Assembly: GCF_932294415.1 (NCBI RefSeq)
Contig: NC_065545.1
Location: 41,330,327-41,394,326, forward strand
DNA: 64,000 bases
Direction of reading: 5' to 3'
Source: Quercus robur
Lineage: Eukaryota; Streptophyta; Magnoliopsida; Fagales; Fagaceae
Part shown: positions 11,968 to 23,589 of the stretch, one piece after another
Numbering within the stretch: the first letter of the stretch is position 1
How the letters are laid out: every line of letters begins with the position of its first letter
Notes under the pieces: generated by a model
What the model was told of the DNA's origin: nothing
The model's database searches: none
The model's input: only the letters and a program-made list of their open reading frames with translations
Made by a program: the position numbers and the translations under genes

Positions 11968-11975
11968 TTTATATA
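11968..11975 (-). promoter_or_regulatory. TATA box of the neprosin-domain gene
   Basis: Reads TATATAAA on the minus strand, about 47 bases upstream of the chosen ATG at 11921. A start of transcription some 25-35 bp downstream (around 11940-11948) would fall at or after the upstream in-frame ATG at 11951, favouring translation from 11921. Confidence 0.55.
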
Positions 11976-13206
11976 CCCACAAATTTAATTTAATTTGTTC
12001 TGCCATTTGAATTTCCCTTCATATTCCTATAAAAAGAAACTTATTAATTATAAATAAATTGTTTAATTCTCATTATAATGAAATTTATTTGTAGTTAATT
12101 TTGTGGTAAATAAAAAGGTATAAGTTTTAATTTTTATGGAGATTTGGATTCTTGCATTTAACTTTAATCTTTATTTCCCCCTCCAAAAAAAAAAACTTTA
12201 ATCTTTATTTACAAATTCTCACCATGACATAAATATGTATATTATTTATGTGAATAAATGGGTTATAATTCCCATTAGTATTGATATATCTTTGGTGTCT
12301 TTGTTGCCCCTTATAGGAAGTGGTGCCGCTTTCTATAAAATTTGGAGTGATTATCTAGAGCACTTATGAAACCAAGATTAGGCACAAGGCCAAAACCTAT
12401 CAACTTAAAAAGCTCATGTTAACACCTTGATCGTTATGTATGAGCAATTATTCTTTATTTCTATAAGTAGTCACAATTCAAGTCTAAGACCATTATATAC
12501 ACGCAGACATTTAATTTAGTTGTTCTACCATTTGTATACAATGCACACATTAAATTTTGTTTTTCTGTCATTCGTATTTCGCTTCATATTCTTGTAAAAA
12601 TAAACATATTATTATCCTTCTATGAAAGAATTATCACGTTGGCACATTTTAATATTAATTACAAATACATTGTTAAATTCTCATTATAATGAAATTTATT
12701 TTTTGTGAAATTTGTGGTAAATAAAAAGATATAAGTTTTAATTTTTATGAAGAGTTAGCATCTTTCATTTAACTCCAAGCTTTATCTTAGAGACTCTCAC
12801 AATAACATAAACAAGTATATCATTTATGTAAATGAATGAGTTATAATTCCCATTAGTATTGATACTTATCTTTGGTGTCTTTGTAGCCCCTTATAGGAAG
12901 TAATTATGCTTCCCATGAAATTTGGAGTGATTATCTACAACACTCATGAAACCAAGATAAGGCACAATGCTGAAACCTACCAACTTAAAAAGCTCATGTT
13001 AACACCTTGATTGTTATGTGTGAGCAATTCTTCTTGATTTCCCTAAGTAGTCACAGTTTAAGTCTGAGGCCATTATATACTCTCACACATTAAATTTACT
13101 TGGTTTGTCATTTTATACATGTACACATTAAATTTACTTGTTCTATCGTTTGTATTTTGCTTCTTATTCCTATAAAAATAAACATGTTATTATTCTCCTA
13201 TGAAGG

Positions 13207-13506
13207 TGTTGTGAAATGATGGAAATATATATAAAACAAAGTAAAAGAAACGAGAAATATATGTTAATAAACTCTTATATTCAAGTGGTCATCTACAATT
13301 CTTTTGATCTCTCTTAGATATCTACCATAACAGTAAAGAAATCCCACATATATATAGGACCTTAGAATGATTGTAGAGTTTATGGGATAAGGTTGTAATA
13401 ATGAGTACACTTATGGATATACATCTCCCCTATAGACTTTACACATCCCAAATAACCTTTTCATTGCCCAAAGTTTACACATTCCAATCAAACTTTATTT
13501 CTAACA
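13207..13506. mobile_element. Small solo LTR, 300 bp, inside tandem unit 2
   Basis: Starts TGTTGTGA and ends TTTCTAACA. The five bases on either side are GAAGG (13202-13206) and GAAAG (13507-13511), a 4-of-5 match to a target duplication. Other units of the array run uninterrupted through this position, which shows that it is an insertion. Family not recognised. Confidence 0.65.
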
Positions 13507-13628
13507 GAAAGAAATATTACGTTGGCACATTTCAATATTAGTTATAAATAAATTGTTAAATTCTCATTATAATGAAATTTATTTGTAGTGAATTTTGTGG
13601 TAAATAAAAAGGTATAACTTTTAATTTT

Positions 13629-13820
13629 GAGTAATGCTACAGACACAAACTATTTTACAACATTTTTACAAACCAATGATGTGGTAAATTCTTACTAGTT
13701 CTAATACGGGCCCATCATTAATATCACATTTTTACTTACAATAACTATTTGGAAAATGCTAAAGTCACATTAACAGTATGTAAAATGTTGTAATATAATT
13801 TGTGTCTGTAGCATTACTCG
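13629..13820. mobile_element. MITE, 192 bp, inside tandem unit 3
   Basis: Nearly perfect terminal inverted repeats of about 21 bp (left GAGTAATGCTACAGACACAA; right end its reverse complement, plus one extra base). The flanking 8-bp TTAATTTT occurs on both sides (13621-13628 and 13821-13828). Sibling tandem units carry the empty site. An 8-bp duplication suggests a hAT-derived MITE. Confidence 0.85.
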
Positions 13821-15221
13821 TTAATTTTTATGGAGATTAGGCGTCTTGCATTTAACTCCAATCTTTATTTAGAAACTCTCACCATGACATAAATAGGTAT
13901 ATTATTTATGTAAATAAATGGGTTATAGTTCCCATTGATATTGATATATCTTTGGTGTCTTTGTATCCCCTTATAAGAAGTGGTGCCACTTCCTATAAAA
14001 TTTGGAGTGACTATCTAGAGTACTCATGAAACTGAGATTGGGCACAAGGTCGAAATCTGTCAACTAAAAAGCTCATGTGAACACCTTAATTGTTATGTAT
14101 AAGCAATTATTCTTTATTTCTCTAAGTAGTCACAGTTCAAGTCTAAGACCATTATATACACGCAGACATTAAATTTAGTTGTTTTGCCATTTTGTATACA
14201 TGCCCACATTAAATTTAGTTTTTCTGTCATTTGTATTTTGTTTCATATTCTGTAAAAATAAACATTTTTTTTTATGGAAAAAATAAACACATTATTATCC
14301 TTCTATGAAAGAAATATCTCGTTGGCACATTTTAATATTAATTTCAAATAAATTGTTAAATTCTCATTATAATGAAATTTATTTGTTGTGAATTTTTTGG
14401 TAAATAAAAAGATGTAAGTTTTAATTTTTATGGAGAGTTAGTGTCTTGCATTTAACTCCAATCTTTATCTTAGAAACTCTCACAATGACATAAACATGTA
14501 TATTATTTATGTGAATAAATGGGGTATAATTCCCATTAGTATTGATATATCTTTGGTGTCTTTGTAGCCCCCTTATAGGAAGACGTGCCACTTCCTCTGA
14601 AATTTGGAGTGATTATCTACAAGGCTGAAACCTGCCAACTTAAAAAGCTCATGTTAACACTTTGATTGTTATGTGTGAGCAATTATTCTTTATTTTCTTA
14701 AGTTGTCACAGTTGAAGTCTGAGACCATTATATACACGCACACATTAAATTTAGTTGTCCTATCATTTGTACATTAAATTTAGTTGTTCTATCATTTGTA
14801 TTTCGCTTCATAATCCTATAAAAATAACATGTTATTATTCTCCTATGAAAGAAATATCAAGTTGGCACATTTTAATATTAATTATAAATAAATTGTTTTT
14901 TTAAGAAACAATTATAAAGAAAATTTTAAATTCTCATTATAATGAAATTTATTTGTTGTGAATTTTGTGGTAAATAAAAAGGTATAAGTTTTAATTTTTA
15001 TGGAGATTTGGTTTCTTGCATTTAACTCCAATCTTTATATAGAAACTCTCACCATGAGATAAATAGGTATATTATTTATGTGAATAAATAGGTTATAATT
15101 CCCATTAGTATTGATATATCTTTGGTGTCTTTGTAGCCCCGAAGGTCCCAATTCCTATAAAATTTGGAGTGATTATCTAGAGCACTCATGAAACCACGAT
15201 TTGGCACAAGGCCGAAACCTG

Positions 15222-17345
15222 CCAACTTTTTTTTTTTTTTTTTAGGGGAAAAACATTCAAATTTCATTAACCAAGATCGGCCAAATCAGCCTGAATTACA
15301 GAAGAAAGCTGTGGTGGAATATCCTCCATCCACACTTGAAAATCCGAAATATTGCTAGCAAACTTAGCTAGACTATGGGCAACAAAATTACATTCTCTCC
15401 TGACATGAGAGTAATGCAATTGATCAAAAATAACTGAACTAAACTTAGCATCATCTATCAATGGACCAAAAGAGGATAAAGATCTTTGATCATTTGACAG
15501 TGCATTTATTATAGTTAACGAATCACCTTCCAACACAGCCTTAGAAATACCTATCTCTGTTGCAAATGATAAAGCCTTGGCAGCTGCTAATGCCTCAACC
15601 TCGTCGTTGCTATATGCTTGTGGTAAGCATTGGGAACATAAAGCAATAACCAAACCCACACTGTTTCTTATTACCACTCTAATACTCGACCTGTTCTCAC
15701 TAGAAAAAGCAACTCCGTTGAAGTTTATTTTCATAAAATCCGATGGAGGAGGCTGCCATCTAGTTTTGGGTATAACATGTCTCTCCGTTGTGGTTGGCTA
15801 ACAAGCCAAAAATTCAGCAAACCTGTCTTTAGCTAATTGAGGGATCTGGTGGACTGCAAGATGAAGTCATACCTGATTGCGTTGAGTCCAAATCAACCAA
15901 GTTGTCATTGCAAAGACCTCCACCTAATCATGTTGTTGAAGCAGCCAAGATAACAGCTCCTTGAAGTCCAAAAAGTTTGCATCCCGGTGCAACTGAGAGA
16001 ACTCCGAACCTTCCCAGACCGTGTCTAATTCCTTGCAATCCCACAGAGCATGTACAGGTGTCTCATGTGCTTCATGGCAGCGATCACATAACGGGTCAGT
16101 GATGATTGTCCAGCAAATGAGGCTTTCTTTTGTTGGGAACGCATTACGGCATGCACGCCATAGCAGATTCTTGACTTTGTTAGGAACCTGAAGAGTCCAA
16201 ATTCCCTTCCATAGCTTCGAATCCATGATAGCATCATCCTGGGCATTGTCCATGGCTTCTTCATCCTTAAGAAACCGATAACCTGACTTGCATGAATATT
16301 GACCGTCCTGTGAATGAGGCCATATCAAAACATCCTTTGCATCCATTCGGCTCAAAGGTATTTTTTTTATTATTAATGTTGCATCCTCTACATCCTCTGC
16401 ATCCACTGCCTTGAACTTTCCTCAATCAAGCATGAAACCGTGGCATCTCCCATAGACTCAATCTGGTAGGAAGCCACAAAAGGAGAGTTTTTCCTTGGAA
16501 TCCAACCATGTTGCCAAATTTTTTAATTGTCCTACCATTCCCAACCCACCACCTAGCTCCCCTTTGTAGAACATCTCTTCCCATGAGTATGCTTCTCCAA
16601 GCATATGAACCGAATCTTGAATTTGTGGCTTCCATGATAGAGCAGTTAGGAAAGAAGCGTGCCTTAAACACCTTATAGAAAAGAGAGGTCTTATTGTGTA
16701 GAAGGCGCTAGCTTGCTTAGCCAAAAGTACATCATTGTGAAGGGCCAAATCTTCAAATCCCATCACACCAACCAATTTTGATTTTGTCAACTCACCCCAC
16801 CTTACCCAATGAATTTTCCTCCCGTCACCTCTTTGTCCCCAAAAAAATTTCTTTATTAGTGCCTCAATGTCATGGCATAACCCTAGAGGAATTTTAAAAC
16901 ACCCCATAGTATATGTAGGTATAGTCTGGATCACTGCCTTGATTAAGACTTCCCTTCCTGCTTGTGAAAGTAACTTTCCTTCCCAAACTTGGAATTTTTT
17001 CCACACCCTCTCTTTGATGTAATTAAAGCTTGCCTTCTTTCCCTTCCCCACTAGAGAAGGGAGGCCCAAGTACTTCTCATATTGCAAAATCTCTTGCACT
17101 CCTAGGGCCTGCTTAATACTTGACTTGGTTTCATTAGGGATTGATTTGCTGAAGAAGAGGGATGTTTTGTTTCTATTCACCTTTTGACCCGAAGCTTCCT
17201 CATATTTTTTCAAAATATCCAAAACATGGCCACACTCCTCCACTGTTGCCCTGCAAAAGAAAAGACTATCATTTGTGAATAACAGATGTGTTAGCTTTGA
17301 CCCCCTCCTACAAAGAGAGAAACCATGAACACCGACCGAGTTGAC
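15222..17345 (-). pseudogene. LINE (L1-type) 3' half with poly-A tail
   Basis: On the minus strand this reads from the middle of a reverse transcriptase through its C-terminal thumb/connection (17345-16458), a zinc-binding RT domain (about 16406-15924) and an RNase H domain (15734-15267), ending in a poly-A tail (the T-run at about 15223-15242). Frames are broken between these parts. The RT motif is FTNDSLFFC where active copies have F/Y-A-D-D, so one catalytic aspartate is lost, and the RNase H begins KINFNG instead of KINFDG. The 5' end of the LINE is missing. It inserted into the fifth unit of the tandem array. It cannot move itself. Confidence 0.88.
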
Positions 17346-17939
17346 AAATGTGAGGTTTCAAAGAAACTCAGCTAGGTGTGATGAATAGGAGCAATATAAA
17401 TACATTAAGGTTTTCTGAGATACAATGTGAGCTTGAGGTGACCCATGATAGGGGCGGTGGTGGATCCGCTAGTGATTGTTGACCCATCACTAGTTTCGGA
17501 ATGGGATAAAAAGAAAATAGCAAATTCTTAGCTTAGGTGTCTCTTTTGAGGAGAAAGCTATGAAATTACTCGCAGATATTGATATTAGATGGAGAAACAA
17601 AGCTAGTCTGACACTCGGCTTTTAAAGAAATCAGAGAAAGAGAACCACAAAATTTGGCTAATTCTGCTTCTGTTTAGGTGAGTTACCCTGAAAAAAGAGT
17701 GTCACAATGTGTTGATAAATTTGGAGATGTTTGTTTGTTTGCAAGAGACAAAAGTGGAGAACAGGGATGGTCCGAAGTATTTGTTGATTCGGTTTCCTTA
17801 AATTCAGCAGCAAGGTCCTCCTCCTCGAGGGGGACACAAGACAAGAGTGGTGGAATGGAAAGGAAAGGAAAGGAAAGGAAATGATAAAAGAAGCAGATGG
17901 TTTTATTTATTTGAGCTTTTTCAAGAGGAGTTATCTGGT
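17346..17939. other. Unassigned stretch between two LINE fragments
   Basis: Contains a (GGAAA)n-like run near 17858-17880 and an open frame without recognisable motifs. It may include the 5' region of the plus-strand LINE that follows, but I cannot show that. Confidence 0.35.
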
Positions 17940-19670
17940 GTGATTGGTTGGTGGGGAATTCCATGGTGTTTATAATTATGAGAAGATTTCAAACAGTAAC
18001 CTACGCCAGAAACTCATGCCTCGAATGTTATCAAACCATTTTCCAGTCTTGTTATGCATTAATGGCATCGATGCAGTAAGAGGGTCATTTAAATTTGAGA
18101 ATATGTGGCTCCGATCAGAAGGATTGATTGGTGGAGGCAATACAATATTTAGGTTCAGGGGTTCCCTAGTTTTATCTTGGCTCAAAAGCTGGAAGTGTTG
18201 AAGAACGATCTGAGTGTATTTGGAATAAAGAGGTCTTTGGGGACATGCGGGTGAAAAAAAAATATCTTGTCGCTGGAAATTCTTAGGAGGGAGGCAGTCA
18301 AAGCTGATTTAGAAACCGTTTTGCTTATGGAGGAGATTAGTTGGTGATGATGCCGAAAATATCACCAATAGGTCAGACCGCACTCGCGACTTAAAGCGAA
18401 CCTGCACAACAAGAACAATCGAAAGAAAACCTTTAGAGAGCACCGGTGTGGTGCCGGCCAAACACTCTCCGAAGGTTAAGTTAGAATTCTTCTCACAACT
18501 CTAGAGTGCTAGAGAGGGTAAATTATGCGTACCTTGATTTGCGAGGGTGTTAGGTCTTTTATAGTAGTAGAGAGTTGGCTTTTCCTTCTTGGTCTCGAAG
18601 TCTTTTCCATGTGGGACTCTACTTCAAACTCTTCCGAGCGTGGTGAGCAAGGATTTCCTTATAGAGGAAATCTATTTTCAGCGTGCGTGTCTCCTAAAAT
18701 CACCCTTGTATTTGGATTTCCATTTTCGGATCTTAGGGCTTTTCTAGGCAATGAGCGATAGAGATCTCGGATCATGGGCCCTCACTGTGTCTTCCAGTGA
18801 TGGGCCTTCAAAGCGCATGGGATCATCTTTACACAGGCCCAACAGTTCCTATCCGTCAGGCCCATTAAGGTAGGCCCGTCAGGCTTTATATTTTATCATC
18901 TACAGTTGGCGACAGAATTCATGAGCTGTGTACATTAAAGAAGGTGACAGGAATACGCTTTTTTTTTTCTTTTCTTTTTTTTACAAATTGGATAATTCAC
19001 ACAGGAGGAACAATTTCATTGGTAGTCTTCAGGTGGGGGATAGCACTTCAGTTGACCAAGAGGAGATTCGGAATAGTTTTGAGCAGTGACTTATTCTAGG
19101 AACCTCAATCTTGGCATCCTAAACTAGATGGAATTCAGTTTGACATGTTGGAAGATGGAGAAGCAATAGAGATAGAGAATTTATTCACAGAAGAAAAGGT
19201 ATTTCAAGCTTTATACTCTGTTGATAGTGATAAGGCTCCAGGTCTTGATGACTTTACTATAGATTTCTTTCAGAAATGTTGGAATGTGGTGAAGGGTGAT
19301 ATTGTTTGGTTCTTTCACAATTTCCATCATAGAGAAATGTTTGAGAGAAGTTTCAATCCCACTTTCATCTCTCTTATTCCAAAAAAAAAAGTAGGGGCAG
19401 TGGAGTTAAGAAGGATTTCAGGCCTATTAGCCTCATTGGAAGTGTATACAAAATATTGGCTAAAGTTCTTGCCAATAAGGTGAAGAAGGTGTTAGATAAA
19501 CTAATATCCAACATTCCAAATGCTTTTGCTGGCAGCAGACAAATTTTAGATTCAGTATTAATTGATGAGTGTGTGGATAGTCCACTTTGATCTGGAGTTC
19601 TAGGGGTTATGTGCAAATTGGATCCGGAGAAGGCTTATGACCTTGTCAATTGAGAGTTCCTTTATTATTT
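17940..19670 (+). pseudogene. LINE (L1-type) 5' half: endonuclease end and RT start
   Basis: Reads on the plus strand: the end of an endonuclease domain (SNHFPVLL, FKFENMWL), then EEISW split by a solo LTR (18345-18904) and resuming at RQNS, KEGDRNT, then the N-terminal reverse transcriptase with [20 protein letters not shown] and, after a frameshift near 19390, [18 protein letters not shown] and a degenerate KAYDLVN. It stops abruptly at FLYYLL where a Helitron-like end (ACTAGT...CCCGTGCG) begins. Several stops and frameshifts show that it is dead. The rest of the same LINE clade resumes on the same strand at 36913. Confidence 0.85.
18345..18904. mobile_element. Solo LTR, 560 bp, inside the LINE
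   Basis: Starts TGATGATG and ends ATCTACA, flanked by a perfect 5-bp duplication GTTGG (18340-18344 and 18905-18909). Removing it rejoins the LINE reading frame at EEISW-RQ, an internal proof of insertion. No internal retrotransposon region remains, so this is an LTR-LTR recombination product. Confidence 0.93.
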
Positions 19671-20710
19671 ACTAGTAAGTTGCCCGTGCGATGTGCGGAT
19701 AATTTTGTAATATTTTATGTAAAACAGTTTTGAATAATGTTGTACATAAATTATAAAGAAAAAGTAAATTAAATTAGAGTAAAGAAACATATACATCTTG
19801 AGATATTAAAAATTGGTTTAGTAGCTTCATTGCATATTTATAGCCTTCTTAAGGTAAGATTATTATTTTTTTAAATCATGAAACCAAAAATAAATGCAAA
19901 AGAGTAACGGGACCATGAAATAAACTAATTTGTGTTGAGTTCACAAATTTCATACTATGAAATAAAAATATACCCAACTCTCTAACTATCTTTCACTCAT
20001 CGATAGTGCGACATTAAGACATGGTGTGGGCAAGTGTGTATGCATGTGTCTTATAAATGATTTAAAATTAAACCATGGTAGAATATGACTTTACATTGCG
20101 CACTAAATATTCTCCCTACTTATATACCCAAAACAAAAACTAACTAACCAAATTACCTAATCTAAATCATATTTAAGCTCCTAATTTAAAAAGAAAAAAA
20201 GATTACCTGTAGGGGTTTCAGTGTCTTGATGGTAGTGGGAGGTCAGTATAACGGAGGTGGTGACCCCTCAAATTCCTCTTTCTCTCTCTTTCAAATGTTT
20301 TGTTAGTCTCAGGTCTCTTATTTTTGTAATATATAGTGAAATGGTACCTTTTATTTAATAATCCACAACATTTTTGTGTCTCTATATCTCTCTCTAGAGT
20401 CTTATCTCGTTAGTTATTACTATTAGCCCTTACCTTTTTTTTTTTTTTAATACTAAAACAGTGGGTATGCTAAAAGACAAGAAGAATAGTGAAAGGTGTG
20501 GTGTAAGCTTAGAAAATTAATGAGATATTAATGAGATAATAGTAAAATAAGATAATGTGAACTTTTGGGTAACAATAAAAAAATTATAAAAAAAAAACTT
20601 AATGAAAGAGGTAAAAAAAGGCTAAATGTAAAATTAGAGTGCCACTTGACAGGACCTCATACACTCTCGCATGAGGTCTCTAAGAGAGAGACATTTTATA
20701 ACAAATTTTA
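19671..20710. mobile_element. Helitron-like non-autonomous unit A
   Basis: Begins ACTAGTAAGTTGCCCGTGCG, a 5' end of the kind seen in plant Helitrons, and ends with a conserved block: GCCACTTG, then a hairpin GACCTCAT...ATGAGGTC followed by an AT-rich tail. No Rep/helicase coding sequence is present. The left end interrupts the LINE. Helitron assignment rests on terminus style only, since Helitrons leave no target duplication. Confidence 0.5.
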
Positions 20711-20789
20711 TTCTACAATATTCCTCCAAAAAAATTTGTTTTTACTCATTCCTTGAACTGAATAATTATAATGGTTATGTGTGTGCAAT

Positions 20790-21905
20790 TTATAACTGTT
20801 GTTTCACTGCATATTTATAGCCTTCTCAAGGTAAGATTAATTTTTCACCCTAAAAAAAAGGTAAGATTAATTTTTTTTTTTTTAAATCATGAAACAAAAA
20901 ATAAATGCAAAAAAGTAACAGAACCATGAAAATCAAATAATTTGTGTTGTGTTCACATATTTAATACTATGAAATAAAAGTATGTCCAACTCTCTCATTT
21001 TCTTCCACTCATTGATAGTGCGACATTAAAACATGGTGTGGGCAAGTGTGTATGCACGTGTCTTATAGATAATTTAAAACCATGGTAAAATATGGTTTTA
21101 CATTGTGTACCAAATATTCTCTCTATTTATATACCCAAAACAAAAACTATCCAACCAAATTACCCAAACCTAAATCATATTTAATCCCCTTTTAAAAAAA
21201 AAAAAAAATACCCGTAGGGGTTTCGGCGTCTTGATGGTGATGGGAGGCCAATATGACGGAGGCAACGTCCCCTCAAATTTCTCTTTCTCTCTCTTTCAAA
21301 TGTTTTGTCAGTCTTAGTTCTTTTATAGTAAAACAATGCGTTTTGATTTTGTAGTGAAACAATGTGTTTTATTTAACAATCCACAACATTTTTATTTCTC
21401 TCTATCTCTCTCCAATGCCTTATTTGGTTAGTTATTACTATTAGTTCTTAATTATTATTTTTTTTCTTTTTTAAAAATATTAAAATGGTGGGTATGCTAA
21501 AAGACATGAAAAAGAGAGAAATGTGTGATGCTTAGGCAATTAAAGAGAGGCTAATGAGATAACGGCAAAATAAGTTAATGTAAACTTTTAGGTAGCAATA
21601 AAAAAAACTTAATGAAAGAGGTAAAAAAAATGCTAAATGCAAAATTAGAATGTCACTTGGCAAGTGGGTTCCAGTTAGCTCAACTGGTAAAGTCTCTAAT
21701 GGTTGTATAAGAGATCTAGGGTTCAATCCCCGCCTACACCAAAACTGATTGGTGTCTTGGTCTGATAATAAAGAGTTATTATCAGAAGCGGACGCCATAG
21801 GTTGAAAACTCTCTCTCAAAAAAAAAAAAAAAAAAAAAAAGAATGTCACTTGGCAAGACCTCCCGCACTCCCGCATGATATCTCTACTTATATATATATT
21901 GATGA
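20790..21905. mobile_element. Helitron-like non-autonomous unit B, tandem copy of A
   Basis: Repeats most of unit A about 1010 bp downstream (for example the ATAGTGCGACATTA string at about 20003 and 21015), including the terminal CACTTGGCAAGACCT block with a partly decayed hairpin. A SINE is inserted close to its right end. No coding region. Confidence 0.6.
21665..21840 (+). mobile_element. tRNA-derived SINE with 17-bp target duplication
   Basis: The 5' part is tRNA-like with pol III boxes: A box TAGCTCAACTGG (about 21676) and B box GGTTCAATCC (about 21721). A tRNA-unrelated body and a 24-base poly-A tail follow. A perfect 17-bp duplication (GAATGTCACTTGGCAAG, 21648-21664 and 21841-21857) flanks it. 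It is not a tRNA gene because the cloverleaf is not intact and it ends in poly-A. Confidence 0.93.
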
Positions 21906-23293
21906 TTATTCCTTTATAACTTCTAATCACTAATCAACATGAGTATCAAAAAACTTTGTGATTGAACTTTATCATACGTACAAAATAAGTATAGATTTTT
22001 TTATCTTTTAAAAAAAAAAAAAAAAAAGGATATTGCTATTGTGTTCATCCTTATAAGAATTTAAGCATAGATTAAATTTTCATTATTTTGACAATTTTTC
22101 TTTGATTCCTTTATAATTTATATATTGTGTTGGTTTAAATGAATTTGTTCTCAAACTTTCAGAGGATGGACTTTAGATAAGATATTCAACTTTTATACGC
22201 CAAGCGTTGACTATAAGTCTTGTACATGGAACAAATAGAGATAAGAAATTAAGAATATGATCCATTTTGGTTGGCCTTAGCTTGATTAGTCTAGACATCA
22301 ATTTTCTCTCTTGCCAAAAGTCCGACTTATTTTAGGTGGAAGTTTTCTTGATTATTACTTGTATACAAAATTGCAGGATCATTAAATTGGAATAGGTCCC
22401 TTACTAACCTAACCAATTGGAATAGGATGAAATTTCTTCCCATTCACACTAAACGTTGTGTACACTCCAAAAATTTTCTGCATTTCATAATGATACGTTG
22501 TTGATAGGTGTCATCCAAGTCCAACATGATTGAGAGTTGTAATTGAGACTATGGCCCAGAAGCTTTACTATTCAATACTTTGCGAAAAAAATTAAATACT
22601 CATTTGATGTAATAGGAGACTATGGAATTTGACATTGTATACATTGGTGTTAGTTCTTAATGTTGTGAAATTGCTGTAGACACTAACAACTCTAGTTTGA
22701 TTAGTTGGCAAGTCATGTTCTTTAATCATGAAAAGTCTACAATGGAAAACTTTTGTGTTCCTACAATAAATGTTTTGGAGAGAAAATTGTTAGCCCCCTC
22801 ATCCCATTGGGACCCCCTATTTATACAAAGGAAAAAGGGTCCAATATTCCTAAGTGTGACTTAGTTACATGGAATTTTTGTGCAAATGTGCCTAGATTTC
22901 TTTTAAAATTTAATTATAATTTTAAACTCTAATTTGGTGATTTTTATATGATTTTTGTGGTTTGATTTTGATTCAGTAAAGACATATTAGCCAAAAGAAA
23001 CAAAGGTAGAGCTATTAAAGAAATCTATACTTTCAGATTAGCAATTACAGATGGCTAATGCTACATTGTCATTTGTGGTTATGATATGAATAAGCGGTAT
23101 GTTGTTTAGGCGATTGATTGAGGCAAAGAAATTAACCATATTAAAAGGGATTAACAACTTTTTCTTTCTCCTTTACCATTTGTGGTATGTATATGCCTTT
23201 TTCACATATGCTTAACTGAAGTACCCATTAGGATTTCCCTTAATTATGATAAACATATTAATTTTTTTTAAAAGAAGTTTTATATTTATTAAA

Positions 23294-23295
<2 letters not shown>
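21906..23295. other. AT-rich intergenic/repeat DNA, nothing recognised
   Basis: No gene, RNA or defined element was recognised. Short A- and T-runs only. It lies inside the putative 17-kb insertion nest. Confidence 0.5.
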
Positions 23296-23325
<30 letters not shown>

Positions 23326-23328
<3 letters not shown>

Positions 23329-23458
23329 GAGGGCCATGTAGCTGAATTGGAATCTCCCCATACACAAAGTGTTTGGCCTTTTAGGGAGAAAAGGTTCAAA
23401 TTGCGGGAGTCAAGGAAAAATGTTCAAGTTGCGAGGTTACCAGCATATTGTAATTATT

Positions 23459-23491
<33 letters not shown>
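23326..23491 (+). mobile_element. SINE-like element after a (TA)n run
   Basis: An A box TAGCTGAATTGG (23339-23350) and a near-consensus B box GGTTCAAATTG (23393-23403) lie upstream of a long poly-A tail (about 23463-23491). The copy follows a (TA)n microsatellite (about 23296-23324). No clear target duplication could be read because the flank is simple-sequence DNA. Confidence 0.6.
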
Positions 23492-23493
<2 letters not shown>

Positions 23494-23554
23494 TGTAGAG
23501 ATATATATTGTTTTCCTTAAGCTAAAGCAGTTGCGATGGAAGTGTAGAGTGGAT

Positions 23555-23589
<35 letters not shown>

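Larger units (their letters stand above)
11976..15221. repeat. Five tandem diverged units of about 575-610 bp
   Basis: The landmark CATTATAATGAAATTTATT recurs near 12067, 12679, 13560, 14360 and 14934. Spacings of 612, 881, 800 and 574 bp become about 612, 581, 600 and 574 after subtracting the insertions at 13207-13506 and 13629-13820. Each unit repeats the same order of strings (for example TTTGGAGTGATTATCTA, AAAAGCTCATGTTAACA and a TATATA-containing stretch). The last unit is cut at 15221 by a LINE. The array lies upstream of the minus-strand neprosin gene and its first unit abuts that gene's TATA region. No coding sequence was seen. Confidence 0.85.

Noticed and set aside
15222-19670. Twin-priming inversion joining the minus-strand and plus-strand LINE pieces into one event
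   Set aside because: The geometry fits, but the RT motifs belong to different LINE clades (SGQKVNRNKTSLFFS style against the SGLHINLAKSEM style that continues at 36.9 kb), so they are separate insertions.
21665-21740. tRNA gene
   Set aside because: It has A and B boxes but no intact cloverleaf, and is followed by a SINE body, poly-A and a 17-bp target duplication.
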